DNA of 64,000 nucleotides from Pseudomonas sp. TH41 (GTDB taxonomy: Bacteria > Pseudomonadota > Gammaproteobacteria > Pseudomonadales > Pseudomonadaceae), in contig NZ_JAEKFH010000003.1 of the NCBI RefSeq assembly GCF_016650695.1, positions 1,198,001 through 1,262,000 on the forward strand, read 5' to 3'. The stretch's first letter is position 1; every line of letters starts with the position of its first letter. The position numbers and the translations under genes were made by a program. Shown one piece after another: positions 7,398-15,417 of this stretch. The notes beneath the pieces were generated by a model that was not told the origin of the DNA, searched no databases, and saw nothing but the letters and a program-made list of their open reading frames with translations.

Positions 7398-8179
7398 TAG
7401 AGTTTATACCCTGGGTCTTGTTTATCGAGTTTGCGCAGTAGCGCTGGCCAGGCCAGTGCCCCTCCCATCCCTTGAGCACTTCGGGTGACGCCGGCAATCA
7501 TCGCCTTGGCGCCCGCCAGAATCTGCGGTTCGATAGCGATCAGCTCGGCGCCACCGTTTTGCGCCAGCACCTGGATATCGCAGGCGCGCTGGAAGGTGAA
7601 CATCATCAGGAACGTGTCCGCGATGGTGCCGCCACAGGTCAGCAGACCGTGGTTGTGCAGCATCAGGAAATTGTTTTCACCAAGGTCGGCTTGCAGTCGC
7701 GCCTTCTCTTCAGGGTTCAGCGCAACGCCTTCGTAGGCGTGATAAGCCAGGCTGGACAGAACAAACAACGACTGCTGGCTGATCGGCAAAACGCCTTGCT
7801 TCTGCGCCGACACCGCGACCCCGGCCGCCGTATGCGTGTGCAGCACACAGACGACATCGTGACGAACCTCGTGCACGGCGCTGTGAATCGTGTACCCCGC
7901 CGGATTGATCTCGTAGGGACTGTCCATCAGCTTGTTGCCGGCCTGATCGACCTTGACCAGACTGGACGCGGTAATCTCGTGAAACATCAACCCGAACGGG
8001 TTGATCAGAAAGTCTTCGGTGCCCGGCACCTTGGCCGAGATGTGCGTGAAAACCAGATCATCCCAGCCATGCAGGGCGACCAGCCGATAGCAGGCCGCCA
8101 GATCGACTCGGGTCTGCCACTCGGCGGCACTGACCTGGCCTTTGACACTGTCGGGGGATTGGACGGGGGTTACGCTCAC
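7397..8179 (-). CDS. Class II aldolase/adducin family protein
   Basis: A 260-residue class II aldolase/adducin-head protein. The metal-binding pair is in VLHTHTAAG and a further conserved His lies in MLHNHGLLT; the FTHISAKVPG segment near residue 45 is also typical. Members bind a divalent metal and cleave or epimerise phosphorylated or free sugars, but many in this branch have no assigned substrate. The start is a GTG with AGGAGG eight bases upstream. It is first in a two-gene operon with the hydrolase. An AACAATAA word just before the ribosome-binding site suggests Crc/Hfq catabolite repression. Confidence 0.85.
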   Translation of the reverse strand: MSVTPVQSPDSVKGQVSAAEWQTRVDLAACYRLVALHGWDDLVFTHISAKVPGTEDFLINPFGLMFHEITASSLVKVDQAGNKLMDSPYEINPAGYTIHSAVHEVRHDVVCVLHTHTAAGVAVSAQKQGVLPISQQSLFVLSSLAYHAYEGVALNPEEKARLQADLGENNFLMLHNHGLLTCGGTIADTFLMMFTFQRACDIQVLAQNGGAELIAIEPQILAGAKAMIAGVTRSAQGMGGALAWPALLRKLDKQDPGYKL

Positions 8180-8198
8180 GACAAGGACCTCCTGGTTC

Positions 8199-8206
8199 TT
8201 ATTGTT
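8199..8206 (-). promoter_or_regulatory. Putative Crc/Hfq catabolite-activity motif (AAnAAnAA)
   Basis: On the minus strand the leader reads AACAATAA, matching the Pseudomonas A-rich AAnAAnAA motif bound by Hfq/Crc, five bases ahead of the AGGAGG ribosome-binding site of the aldolase-family gene. Motif and placement are seen; function is inferred. Confidence 0.5.
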
Positions 8207-8387
8207 TTACTGACGTAACAGCAGTCTAGTCAGACCCCGAGATTGTAGTAGTTGCATTGGCAGCCAGCTTGATGGCCGTGCGAGTCAGCAGGGCGCCGAG
8301 CGTGGATCCCTGTCAAAGTACCGCCGCCAGACATACCGCTACGAGCCATTTCAGGGGCGCCGTCCTACCCCTGACCCGCCCTGCCGG

Positions 8388-8843
8388 TCAGCCTCGCAGC
8401 GCGACCACCAGCTCTGCCAGCCAAGGTTCTGCGTCTGTTTCAGGCGTCACGCTTTCGCTGGCGTCCAGGCGCAGCATCGGCAGGACCTCGCGAATGCCCA
8501 GCTCGCCGAACAATTCACGCATCAACTCACCCCCGCCACAGAACGTGTCGCCATAACTGGCGTCGCCCAAGCCAATCACTGCGCCCGGCAAGCCACGCCA
8601 GGCAGCAGGCAACTGATCGCGAATCGTCGAATACAGCGGTTGCAAGTTGTCCGGCAACTCGCCCATGCCGGTGGTCGACGTCACCGCCAGCAAGGCTTCG
8701 GGGCCAAAAGCCAGAATATCGGCGAGACTCGCACGCGGGTTGTGCCAGGTTTCAAAGCCAGCGGTTTTCAAAATGTTCGCGGCGTGGCGGGCGACTTCTT
8801 CAGCCGTGCCGTACACCGAACCGGAAAGGATGGCGACTTTCAT
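8388..8843 (-). CDS. Flavodoxin-family protein, MioC-like
   Basis: A 151-residue flavodoxin-domain protein. The FMN phosphate-binding loop is near the N terminus (LSGSVYGTAEEVA), and the isoalloxazine loops are STTGMGELPDN and GLGDASYGDTFCGGG. Length and motifs fit MioC-type flavodoxins, single-domain electron carriers related to the FMN domain of sulfite reductase and cytochrome P450 reductase. The ATG at 8843 is used; the frame extends one codon upstream through a TTG. AGGAA lies upstream at good spacing. It is divergent from the LOV photoreceptor gene. The redox partner is unknown. Confidence 0.85.
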   Translation of the reverse strand: MKVAILSGSVYGTAEEVARHAANILKTAGFETWHNPRASLADILAFGPEALLAVTSTTGMGELPDNLQPLYSTIRDQLPAAWRGLPGAVIGLGDASYGDTFCGGGELMRELFGELGIREVLPMLRLDASESVTPETDAEPWLAELVVALRG

Positions 8844-8995
8844 CAATCTGTTCCTGAAGCTGATTTAAAGGACGGGATATTAACAGCCGAAGCCAAAAAG
8901 CTGCGATCCGCTCTCATTTAGCGTTGATGGCCAGTACACACTGCCCAGTGTTCTTCTAGACTGCAGACCTTAATCAATCTGGAAAGGACTCTCCG

Positions 8996-9472
8996 ATGAT
9001 CAACGCCCAACTGCTGCAAATGGTAATCAACGACTCCAACGACGGCATCGTGATTGCCGAAAAGGAAGGCGAGCACGACAACATCCTGATTTACGTCAAC
9101 CCGGCGTTCGAACGCCTGACCGGTTACACCCGCGATGAAATCCTCTACCAGGATTGCCGTTTTCTCCAGTCAGGAGACCGCGACCAGGAGGCACTCGCGC
9201 TAATTCGCGAGGCGTTGCGCAGCGGCGGCTCCTGCCGGGAAATCCTCAGAAATTACCGCAAGGACGGCACACCGTTCTGGAACGAGCTGTCCCTTTCGAC
9301 TGTGAAAAACCCGGGCGATGGGCAGACGTACTGTGTCGGTGTGCAGAAAGACGTCACCGCTCAGGTCAAGGCACAGCAGCGAGTAGCGCAGCTGGAAGCG
9401 CAATTGGCAGAACTCCAGACTGAACTTGCCGCACTCAAAGCGACGAACGGTAAAAACAAAACCTCGAATTAA
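8996..9472 (+). CDS. Short LOV blue-light photoreceptor protein
   Basis: A 158-residue single-domain PAS/LOV protein. The flavin-adduct motif YQDCRFLQ places the photoactive Cys at residue 54 (consensus GxNCRFLQ), and NYRKDGTPFWNEL and the QKDVTAQ end of the core are typical of LOV domains. A C-terminal helix rich in Leu/Gln/Ala heptads (about 133-152, RVAQLEAQLAELQTEL) should form the dimer coiled coil. There is no effector domain, as in the short LOV proteins PpSB1/PpSB2 of P. putida, which it resembles from the first residues (MINAQLLQ). AAGGA precedes the ATG. With the nearby LitR-type regulator it probably forms a light-sensing pair. Confidence 0.93.
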   Translation: MINAQLLQMVINDSNDGIVIAEKEGEHDNILIYVNPAFERLTGYTRDEILYQDCRFLQSGDRDQEALALIREALRSGGSCREILRNYRKDGTPFWNELSLSTVKNPGDGQTYCVGVQKDVTAQVKAQQRVAQLEAQLAELQTELAALKATNGKNKTSN

Positions 9473-9526
9473 TTGTCATTAACTACAATCACCGAAGACT
9501 TTGTAACTAAACCTTTCGAGCAAGCC

Positions 9527-10132
9527 ATGCAACGTGACGCACTCCTGACCCAGGATGAGCTGGATTTTATCCAGAAGATGCAACACAACCCGCAGCTCAA
9601 TGTGCGGGATGCAACGTCGAGCCTGCTGGTTAACGGTGGATCGCAGATCCGTGACTTGCTCACGCGCCTGGCGGCTCATGAGCAAGTGACCATCCAGGCC
9701 AACTTCGAAAATCAGCAAATGACGTTTCCCCTGCACCTGGTGGAAGACGAATTTCACGCCCTGCATTTACGCCTCGGCGTACCCAGCATCTATGAAGACG
9801 GTCCGTTGGTACGGCCTTGGCGGCTGGTACTCGAAGAGCCGGTAGCCCTGGAAAATGCCAGCGGCCAACCCGGCACGATGTGGGTGCATGAAGTGTCGTT
9901 CAAAGGGGTTTTGCTGGAAGTTCGCAACAAGACCAAACCGCCAAAACATTTCGCCTTGTGGTTCAGCCCGTCAGGCTATGAGCGGATCGCGTTGCGCGGC
10001 ACGTTCGAGAAAGAAACCGAGAATGGCTTCTACGCCTACCAGTTGAGTCAGAGTGACACGGACGAAACCGAGCGCCTGCGCCAGTACATCCTGCAGCAAC
10101 ATCGGTTGACGCATCCCGCACTGCATCTCTGA
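9527..10132 (+). CDS. PilZ-like hypothetical protein downstream of LOV gene
   Basis: A 201-residue cytoplasmic protein without signal or membrane segments. The N-terminal half is helical (MQRDALLTQDELDFIQ). Residues about 70-180 look like a beta-barrel, with HEVSFKG in the place of the PilZ (D/N)xSxxG motif, and the chain ends with a helix (LRQYILQQHRL), as many PilZ domains do. The RxxxR motif is not clear, so c-di-GMP binding may be lost. The frame extends upstream to a TTG at 9473, immediately after the LOV stop; the ATG at 9527 is the first canonical start but its ribosome-binding site is poor. Same strand and 54-base gap suggest co-transcription with the LOV gene. Confidence 0.7.
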   Translation: MQRDALLTQDELDFIQKMQHNPQLNVRDATSSLLVNGGSQIRDLLTRLAAHEQVTIQANFENQQMTFPLHLVEDEFHALHLRLGVPSIYEDGPLVRPWRLVLEEPVALENASGQPGTMWVHEVSFKGVLLEVRNKTKPPKHFALWFSPSGYERIALRGTFEKETENGFYAYQLSQSDTDETERLRQYILQQHRLTHPALHL

Positions 10133-10135
10133 GTC

Positions 10136-11095
10136 TCAAGTATCCAGATTACCGGCCAGGAACTGTTTCAGACGCTGGCGCATCATCACACCCTCGTTAC
10201 CCAGACAACCAATCGACGACCCAGCCAGGCTCGCTTGCGCCAGATCAGCCGCATCGCCCGCCAGAAACAACTGGCAATCAAGGCCCAGCGCCAAGCGATT
10301 CAAACGCCGTGTCAGGTCAGGCGCCGGCGCATGGTTGGACAACAGCACCAGCGCCTGGGGCTTTATCCGCTCGCAGACGAGGGGCAACTCGTCGAATGGC
10401 TGACTGACAGCCAGCACCTGAATCGCTGAATCGACACCGCTCAGAAACAGCGCCGCCACCAGCACCTCGAATTCGTGGCACTGACCTGCCAACGCGCAGA
10501 CAATCACTCGCCGAGGTTGCATGACACGCACGAGCAGCAGCCGTTGCAACACACGAGAACGCAGAAAACCATCCAGGAAAAGCCACTCGCTGGTCTGACC
10601 GAACGCTTCCTGGCGCCGCAGCAATTGCTTCCAGAGCGGAATCAGAATGTCCTGAAATACCACGGTCAGTGGGTAACTGGAAAAGATCTGTCCGTAGACT
10701 TGCTCCAGTTGAACCTCGTCAAACGCAATCACCGCCGCCTGAACCTGCTGTTGCCATTGGGCGTAGTCGGCGAGTACGAGTTCATTGGGAATGATCTGCG
10801 CCAGCGCCTTGAGCGGTTCGGTTTTGGCCAATATCTTGCCAATTTTGCTCACCGCGACACCGCGCTCTATCCAGCCAAGGATGCTGCGGACCTTTTCGAT
10901 GTCGGCCATCGAATACAGACGATGCCCACTTTCGGTGCGCGTGGGCTGGATCAGGCCATAGCGACGCTCCCAAGCCCGGAGTGTGACGGGGTTGATTCCG
11001 GTCAGACGCGCCACCTCACGAATCGGAAACAGGTCTTCCTGCTCGAGGGGAAGACCGGGCAGCAAACCAGAGACAACGTCATTCAAGACAGGCAT
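10136..11095 (-). CDS. MerR-family regulator with CarH/LitR-type C-terminal domain
   Basis: A 319-residue regulator. Residues about 22-90 are a MerR HTH (FPIREVARLTGINPVTLRAW...ERRYG, then SGHRLYS). The rest matches the helical plus Rossmann-like cobalamin-binding module of CarH/LitR regulators, with a single His in LAGQCHEFEV but without an obvious full set of B12 ligands. This fits class II LitR proteins of Pseudomonas, which are reported to depend on a short LOV partner rather than on adenosylcobalamin. It is convergent with the LOV/PilZ-like pair (3-base gap) and divergent from folM, so it is placed to repress or activate the pterin operon. The class assignment is inferred from motifs and neighbours. 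Confidence 0.85.
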   Translation of the reverse strand: MPVLNDVVSGLLPGLPLEQEDLFPIREVARLTGINPVTLRAWERRYGLIQPTRTESGHRLYSMADIEKVRSILGWIERGVAVSKIGKILAKTEPLKALAQIIPNELVLADYAQWQQQVQAAVIAFDEVQLEQVYGQIFSSYPLTVVFQDILIPLWKQLLRRQEAFGQTSEWLFLDGFLRSRVLQRLLLVRVMQPRRVIVCALAGQCHEFEVLVAALFLSGVDSAIQVLAVSQPFDELPLVCERIKPQALVLLSNHAPAPDLTRRLNRLALGLDCQLFLAGDAADLAQASLAGSSIGCLGNEGVMMRQRLKQFLAGNLDT

Positions 11096-11113
11096 TAGGG
11101 TTGTCTACGTCCA

Positions 11114-11266
11114 GGGATCAATTGGATCCCATTCTACCTCTCATTCTCCCTGACCATTCAAGCCATTGATCAACGTTTGTTGACTGACACACCGTCATCG
11201 CGAGCAAGCTCGCTCCCACAGAGGATGTCTCACCCATAGGTAGTCGACTCCCGTCGCTGGTATAGT
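11114..11266 (+). promoter_or_regulatory. Divergent litR/folM control region
   Basis: A 6-bp inverted repeat (GGGATC at 11114-11119 with GATCCC at 11125-11130) lies 19 bases from the regulator start and could be an operator. A TATAGT word (11261-11266), preceded by TGG, is a possible -10 for the folM operon, 28 bases ahead of its ATG; no good -35 is seen, as is common for regulator-dependent promoters. Both assignments are tentative. Confidence 0.35.
11196..11221. repeat. Solitary REP element
   Basis: One copy of the CATCGCGAGCAAGCTCGCTC type REP, without a partner in inverted orientation nearby. It lies between the LitR-type regulator and folM, upstream of the putative folM -10 element. Confidence 0.85.
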
Positions 11267-11294
11267 TTTGCTCTTACCGCGACGCGAGCCGTTC

Positions 11295-12005
11295 ATGACC
11301 ACATCTTCCGCTCCGATTCTCATCACCGGTGCCGGCCAGCGTGTCGGCCTGCACTGCGCGCAACGATTGCTGGAAGACGGCCATCCGGTGATTTTCAGTT
11401 ACCGCAGCGAACGCCCTGGCGTACAAACCCTGCGCGATCTCGGGGCGACAGCGGTATTCGCGGACTTCGCGACCGAAGCCGGGATCTTCGCGTTCATCGG
11501 CGAACTGAAAACCCACACTGACAGCCTGCGGGCGATCGTTCACAACGCTTCCGAATGGCTGGCTGAAACGCCGGACACCGACGCTGCAGCCTTCACCCGC
11601 ATGTTCAACGTGCATATGCTGGCGCCCTACCTGATCAACCTGCACTGCGCCGACTTGCTGCAACGCTCGAACCCGGCCGACATCGTGCACATCAGCGACG
11701 ACGTGACCCGCAAGGGCAGCAGCCGGCACATCGGCTACTGCGCCAGCAAAGCCGGGCTCGACAGCCTGACCCTGTCCTTTGCCGCGAAATATGCGCCGAC
11801 GATCAAGGTCAACGGTATCGCGCCAGCCCTGCTACTGTTCAAGCCTGACGACGACGACGCGTACCGCACCAAGGCGCTGGCGAAGTCCGCGCTGGGGATC
11901 GAACCCGGTAGCGAAGTGATCTACCAAAGCCTGCGTTATTTGCTCGACAACCCTTATGTCACCGGCACGACCCTGACGGTCAACGGCGGACGGCACGTCA
12001 AATAA
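11295..12005 (+). CDS. folM: Dihydromonapterin reductase FolM
   Basis: A 236-residue SDR. The nucleotide-binding motif is TGAGQRVG, the pteridine-reductase-type TGxxxRxG rather than the usual TGxxxGxG; the catalytic YxxxK is YCASK, with GSSR just before it. The C terminus ([14 protein letters not shown]) is as in FolM/PTR1. It reduces dihydromonapterin to tetrahydromonapterin using NADPH. The ATG at 11295 is used; the frame extends nine codons upstream from a TTG. folE and folX follow closely, giving a complete route from GTP to tetrahydromonapterin. Confidence 0.9.
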   Translation: MTTSSAPILITGAGQRVGLHCAQRLLEDGHPVIFSYRSERPGVQTLRDLGATAVFADFATEAGIFAFIGELKTHTDSLRAIVHNASEWLAETPDTDAAAFTRMFNVHMLAPYLINLHCADLLQRSNPADIVHISDDVTRKGSSRHIGYCASKAGLDSLTLSFAAKYAPTIKVNGIAPALLLFKPDDDDAYRTKALAKSALGIEPGSEVIYQSLRYLLDNPYVTGTTLTVNGGRHVK

Positions 12006-12027
12006 GTTGCCCCCGCGAGGATGTTTC

Positions 12028-12603
12028 ATGACGTTATCCCTGCCCCAGAACGCCCTGTCCCAGAGCTACCGCGAGATCCTCATCGGACTCGGTGAAAACC
12101 CGGACCGCGAAGGCCTGCAAGACACCCCCGTACGCGCGGCCAAGGCCATGCAGTATCTATGTCATGGTTACGAACAAAGTGTCGAAGAGATCGTCAACGG
12201 TGCGCTGTTCGCGTCCGACAACGATGAAATGGTCATCGTCGACAACATCGAGCTGTACTCGCTTTGCGAACATCACATGCTGCCCTTCATCGGCAAGGCG
12301 CATGTCGCTTATATTCCAACGGGCAAGGTGCTGGGCCTGTCGAAGATTGCACGACTGGTGGACATGTTCGCCCGCCGCCTGCAAATCCAGGAAAATCTCA
12401 CCCGGCAAATCGCCGAAGCGGTGCAACAGGTGACCGGCGCGGCTGGCGTGGCGGTCGTTATCGAAGCCAAGCACATGTGCATGATGATGCGCGGTGTCGA
12501 GAAACAGAATTCAACCATGAACACCTCGGTGATGCTCGGCGCCTTCCGCGATTCGAGCAACACCCGCCAGGAGTTCCTGCAATTGATTGGACGGAGCAAG
12601 TAG
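12028..12603 (+). CDS. folE: GTP cyclohydrolase I (FolE type)
   Basis: A 191-residue type I GTP cyclohydrolase, converting GTP to 7,8-dihydroneopterin triphosphate. Zinc ligands are C80 and H83 in [12 protein letters not shown] and C151 in [10 protein letters not shown]. The conserved GKVLGLSK and [10 protein letters not shown] segments are present. The start ATG has CGAGGA at proper spacing; a TTG-initiated extension is less likely. It sits 22 bases after folM and two bases before folX. Pseudomonas usually have another folE for folate, so this copy may serve the monapterin branch or make pterin chromophores; that part is inference. Confidence 0.92.
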   Translation: MTLSLPQNALSQSYREILIGLGENPDREGLQDTPVRAAKAMQYLCHGYEQSVEEIVNGALFASDNDEMVIVDNIELYSLCEHHMLPFIGKAHVAYIPTGKVLGLSKIARLVDMFARRLQIQENLTRQIAEAVQQVTGAAGVAVVIEAKHMCMMMRGVEKQNSTMNTSVMLGAFRDSSNTRQEFLQLIGRSK

Positions 12604-12605
12604 CA

Positions 12606-12977
12606 ATGCCACAACTTCAACCAGGAATGGCACGCATCCGGGTCAAGGACCTGTGCCTGCGCACCTTCATCGGGATCAACGAGGATGAAATTCTCAACAA
12701 GCAGGATGTGCGGATCAATCTGACCATTCTATACGCGGCCCAGGACGCGGTGCGTGACAACGACATCGATCACGCGCTGAATTACCGAACCATCACCAAG
12801 GCAATCATCGCCCACGTGGAGGGTAATCGCTTCGCGCTGCTCGAACGCCTGACCCAGGAGTTGCTGGACCTGGTCATGGCCAATGAGTCGGTGCTGTACG
12901 CCGAGGTCGAAGTCGACAAACCCCACGCCCTGCGCTTTGCCGAGTCGGTGTCGATCACCCTGGCCGCGAGCCGCTGA
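12606..12977 (+). CDS. folX: Dihydroneopterin triphosphate 2'-epimerase FolX
   Basis: A 123-residue protein of the DHNA/FolB-FolX tunnelling fold, starting [20 protein letters not shown]. The conserved [18 protein letters not shown] and [15 protein letters not shown] segments match FolX, which epimerises dihydroneopterin triphosphate to the monapterin form. It begins two bases after the folE stop. Together folM-folE-folX encode the tetrahydromonapterin pathway, a cofactor of phenylalanine hydroxylase in pseudomonads. FolB (aldolase) is the nearest alternative; the operon context favours FolX. Confidence 0.9.
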   Translation: MPQLQPGMARIRVKDLCLRTFIGINEDEILNKQDVRINLTILYAAQDAVRDNDIDHALNYRTITKAIIAHVEGNRFALLERLTQELLDLVMANESVLYAEVEVDKPHALRFAESVSITLAASR

Positions 12978-13045
12978 CCGCGTCTGGCGCATTGTTCGCC
13001 AGGCTTTTATCATCACGCCAACGATTTAAAAGCACAGAGCCCGCC

Positions 13046-13342
13046 ATGAACGATCAACAACGCCTGGAACTCGAAGCCGCCGCTTTTCGCCGGCTGGTCG
13101 CCCACCTGGACAGCCGCAAGGATGTACAGAATATCGACCTGATGAACCTCTCGGGTTTCTGCCGCAACTGCCTGTCCAAGTGGTACAAGGCCGCCGCCGA
13201 CGAGCGCCAAATCGACGTCAGCCTCGATGACGCCCGTGAAGTCGTCTACGGCATGCCGTACGCCGAGTGGAAAGCCCAATATCAGCAAGAAGCCAGCGCC
13301 GAACAACATGCGGCGTTCGCCAAAGGAAAACCCAATGAGTGA
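13046..13342 (+). CDS. DUF1244 family protein
   Basis: A 98-residue protein, rich in charged residues, with the conserved block FCRNCLSKWYKAA (two Cys separated by two residues) and YGMPYAEWKAQYQ typical of DUF1244. There is no signal peptide. The function is unknown. It overlaps the HopJ-family gene by eight bases (ATGAGTGA), so the two are translationally coupled, an arrangement I recall as common in Pseudomonas. The ATG at 13046 is preferred over an upstream frame extension into the folX-downstream spacer. Confidence 0.88.
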   Translation: MNDQQRLELEAAAFRRLVAHLDSRKDVQNIDLMNLSGFCRNCLSKWYKAAADERQIDVSLDDAREVVYGMPYAEWKAQYQQEASAEQHAAFAKGKPNE

Positions 13343-13673
13343 TTTGAACACCCTGCGCGCCAGCCTCAACAGTGGCGAACACGCTTTCGCCGACACCCTG
13401 GCCTTCATCGCCGCCGGTTACGACTACCAGCCTCAGGCGTTCAACAACGGCGGCGTGGAAAACGCCGCCGGGCAGAACGAAGGTTCGTGCAAGACATTGG
13501 GGTTGGCGCTGCTGGAAGGGCTGAGCGACGAAGAAGCGCTGTTGGCGTTCGGCGAGCATTATCGCTCGGTGGTGGCCACGCCAGAAGGCAGCGATCACGG
13601 CAACATCCGGGCGCTGATCACCCATGGATTGGCCGGCGTGAAGTTCACTCAACAGCCGCTGACTCGCCGCTGA
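13335..13673 (+). CDS. HopJ-family protein
   Basis: A 112-residue protein matching the HopJ type III effector family (PF08888): FADTLAFIAAGYDYQPQAFNNG and GSCKTLGLALLEGLS are its hallmark blocks. Despite the family name, the gene is widespread in bacteria without a matching secretion signal, and no type III genes, hrp box or chaperone are seen here, so secretion is not implied. It is coupled to the DUF1244 gene. Its cellular role is unknown. Confidence 0.85.
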   Translation: MSDLNTLRASLNSGEHAFADTLAFIAAGYDYQPQAFNNGGVENAAGQNEGSCKTLGLALLEGLSDEEALLAFGEHYRSVVATPEGSDHGNIRALITHGLAGVKFTQQPLTRR

Positions 13674-13688
13674 TTCAAGATCAACCTC

Positions 13689-13789
13689 TGTAGGAGCGAG
13701 CTTGCTCGCGAAAGACGTTAACGATAACGGGTTCTTTCTGAATAAACGCGTTGCTCTCAAGTCTTTCGCGAGCAAGCTCGCTCCTACAG
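13689..13789. repeat. REPIN (two inverted REPs, GTAGGAGCGAGC family)
   Basis: CTGTAGGAGCGAGCTTGCTC at the left and its reverse complement at the right, with the conserved GTTAACGATAACG and AATAAACGCGTTGCTCTCAA spacer words shared with other copies in the window. Confidence 0.92.
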
Positions 13790-13907
13790 TTGATTAGCGA
13801 CACATCCCGACTTTTAAGATTGACCCGGCGACTTTATTTCGTTTGCCGGGCACCTCTGCTCACGGCTTAGATAAAAAGAAGCATCCCTTCTTCTGAGTCA
13901 GGCAATT

Positions 13908-15158
13908 ATGAGCAGCGAAAACATCAGTCGGTCGATCAACATCGTGCACCCCGTCACGCTCAGCCACGGCAAAAATGCCGAGGTCTGGGACACCGATGGC
14001 AAACGCTACATCGACTTTGTCGGCGGCATCGGGGTGTTGAACCTCGGCCATTGCCACCCGCGCATCGTCGAAGCCATTCGCGAACAGGCCACCCGGCTGA
14101 CCCACTACGCGTTCAATGCCGCCCCGCATGCCCCCTACCTCGAACTGATGGACCGTCTTACCGCGTTCATTCCGGTGGATTACCCGGTCAGCGGCATGCT
14201 CACCAACAGCGGCGCGGAAGCGGCTGAAAATGCGCTGAAAATCGTCCGTGGCGCAACCGGTCGCACCGCTGTCATCGCCTTTGACGGTGCCTTTCACGGC
14301 CGCACGCTCGCCACCCTCAATCTCAACGGCAAAGTCGCGCCCTACAAACAAAAAGTCGGGGTGCTGCCGGGGCAGGTGTACCACCTGCCCTTCCCCAGCA
14401 AAGACAACGGCGTGACCTGCGCCGAGGCGCTAAAGGCCATGGACCGACTGTTCAACGTCGAAATCGACGTCGATGACGTCGCCTGTTTTATTGTCGAACC
14501 GGTTCAGGGCGAAGCCGGCTTCCTGGCGATGGACGTGGCGTTCGCCCAGGCACTGCGAACGTTCTGCGATGAAAAAAACATTCTGTTGATCGCTGATGAA
14601 ATCCAGTCCGGCTTCGGCCGCACCGGGCAGCGTTTTGCGTTTTCGCAACTGGGCATCGAGCCGGACCTGATCCTGCTGGGCAAAAGTATCGCCGGCGGCG
14701 TGCCGCTGGGCGCGGTTGTGGGGCGTAAATCCTTGCTCGACATCCTGCCCAAGGGCGGCCTGGGCGGTACTTATTCAGGCAATCCCATCGCGTGTGCCGC
14801 GGCGTTGGCGACCCTGGACGAAATGACTGACGCGAACCTGCACGCCTGGGGCGCGCAACAGGAAGAAGCGATTGTCAGTCGTTACGAAGCCTGGCGCGCC
14901 AGCAAGATTTCACCCTGTCTCGGGCGCCTGACCGGCGTCGGTGCAATGCGCGGCATTGAACTGACCAATGCCGACGGCACACCGGCCTCGGCGCAATTGA
15001 CGCAACTGCTGGCGTTGGCCCGCGACGCCGGTTTGCTGCTGATGCCCAGCGGCAAGTCGCGCCACATCATTCGGCTCCTGGCACCGTTGACCACCGAAGC
15101 GGCAGTGTTGGAGGAAGGGCTGGATATTCTCGAGGCGTGCCTGGCAAAGCTTTCCTGA
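13908..15158 (+). CDS. Class III PLP-dependent omega-aminotransferase (GabT-like)
   Basis: A 416-residue class III aminotransferase. Cofactor elements are seen in order: the phosphate-binding TNSGAEAAENALKI, the FDGAFHGRT aromatic stacking site, IADEIQSGFGRTG with the pyridine-N Asp, and the PLP lysine in LLGKSIAGGVPLG; GGTYSGNPIACAAAL follows. It transfers an omega-amino group (for example from 4-aminobutyrate, 5-aminovalerate or 2-aminoadipate) to 2-oxoglutarate; which one cannot be read here. The neighbours (amino-acid ABC transporter, flavin amine oxidase-like enzyme) suggest catabolism of an imported amine or amino acid. No dehydrogenase partner is adjacent. Confidence 0.87.
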   Translation: MSSENISRSINIVHPVTLSHGKNAEVWDTDGKRYIDFVGGIGVLNLGHCHPRIVEAIREQATRLTHYAFNAAPHAPYLELMDRLTAFIPVDYPVSGMLTNSGAEAAENALKIVRGATGRTAVIAFDGAFHGRTLATLNLNGKVAPYKQKVGVLPGQVYHLPFPSKDNGVTCAEALKAMDRLFNVEIDVDDVACFIVEPVQGEAGFLAMDVAFAQALRTFCDEKNILLIADEIQSGFGRTGQRFAFSQLGIEPDLILLGKSIAGGVPLGAVVGRKSLLDILPKGGLGGTYSGNPIACAAALATLDEMTDANLHAWGAQQEEAIVSRYEAWRASKISPCLGRLTGVGAMRGIELTNADGTPASAQLTQLLALARDAGLLLMPSGKSRHIIRLLAPLTTEAAVLEEGLDILEACLAKLS

Positions 15159-15255
15159 ACAAGCAAACCGCGATCCGGGACTGACATAGCGAATTATGGT
15201 CGCTTGTCGTCCCAGAAATTGCTCCGCAATACTGGCCAAACACCGCAACGCATCA

Positions 15256-15355
15256 TGTAGGAGCGAGCTTGCTCGCGATGGACGTTAACGATAGCGCGTA
15301 TTTTCTGGATAAACGCGTCGCCCTACAGTCCATCGCGAGCAAGCTCGCTCCTACA
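15256..15355. repeat. REPIN (GTAGGAGCGAGC family)
   Basis: TGTAGGAGCGAGCTTGCTCG and its inverted partner, with a GACGTTAACGATAGCGCG spacer. It lies between the aminotransferase and the ABC permease genes. Confidence 0.92.
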
Positions 15356-15417
15356 GGTTCTACCAATTACCCACTTCATTTAGCGAGATCACTAACACCT
15401 ACAAGCCTGAGGCAGTC

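Noticed and set aside
12264..12605. Upstream in-frame extension of folX through folE
   Set aside because: It is another reading frame of folE; FolX homology starts at the ATG at 12606.
13335..13673. HopJ gene as a type III secreted effector
   Set aside because: Family name only: no hrp box, chaperone or secretion genes nearby, and coupling to DUF1244 is typical of a chromosomal housekeeping pair.
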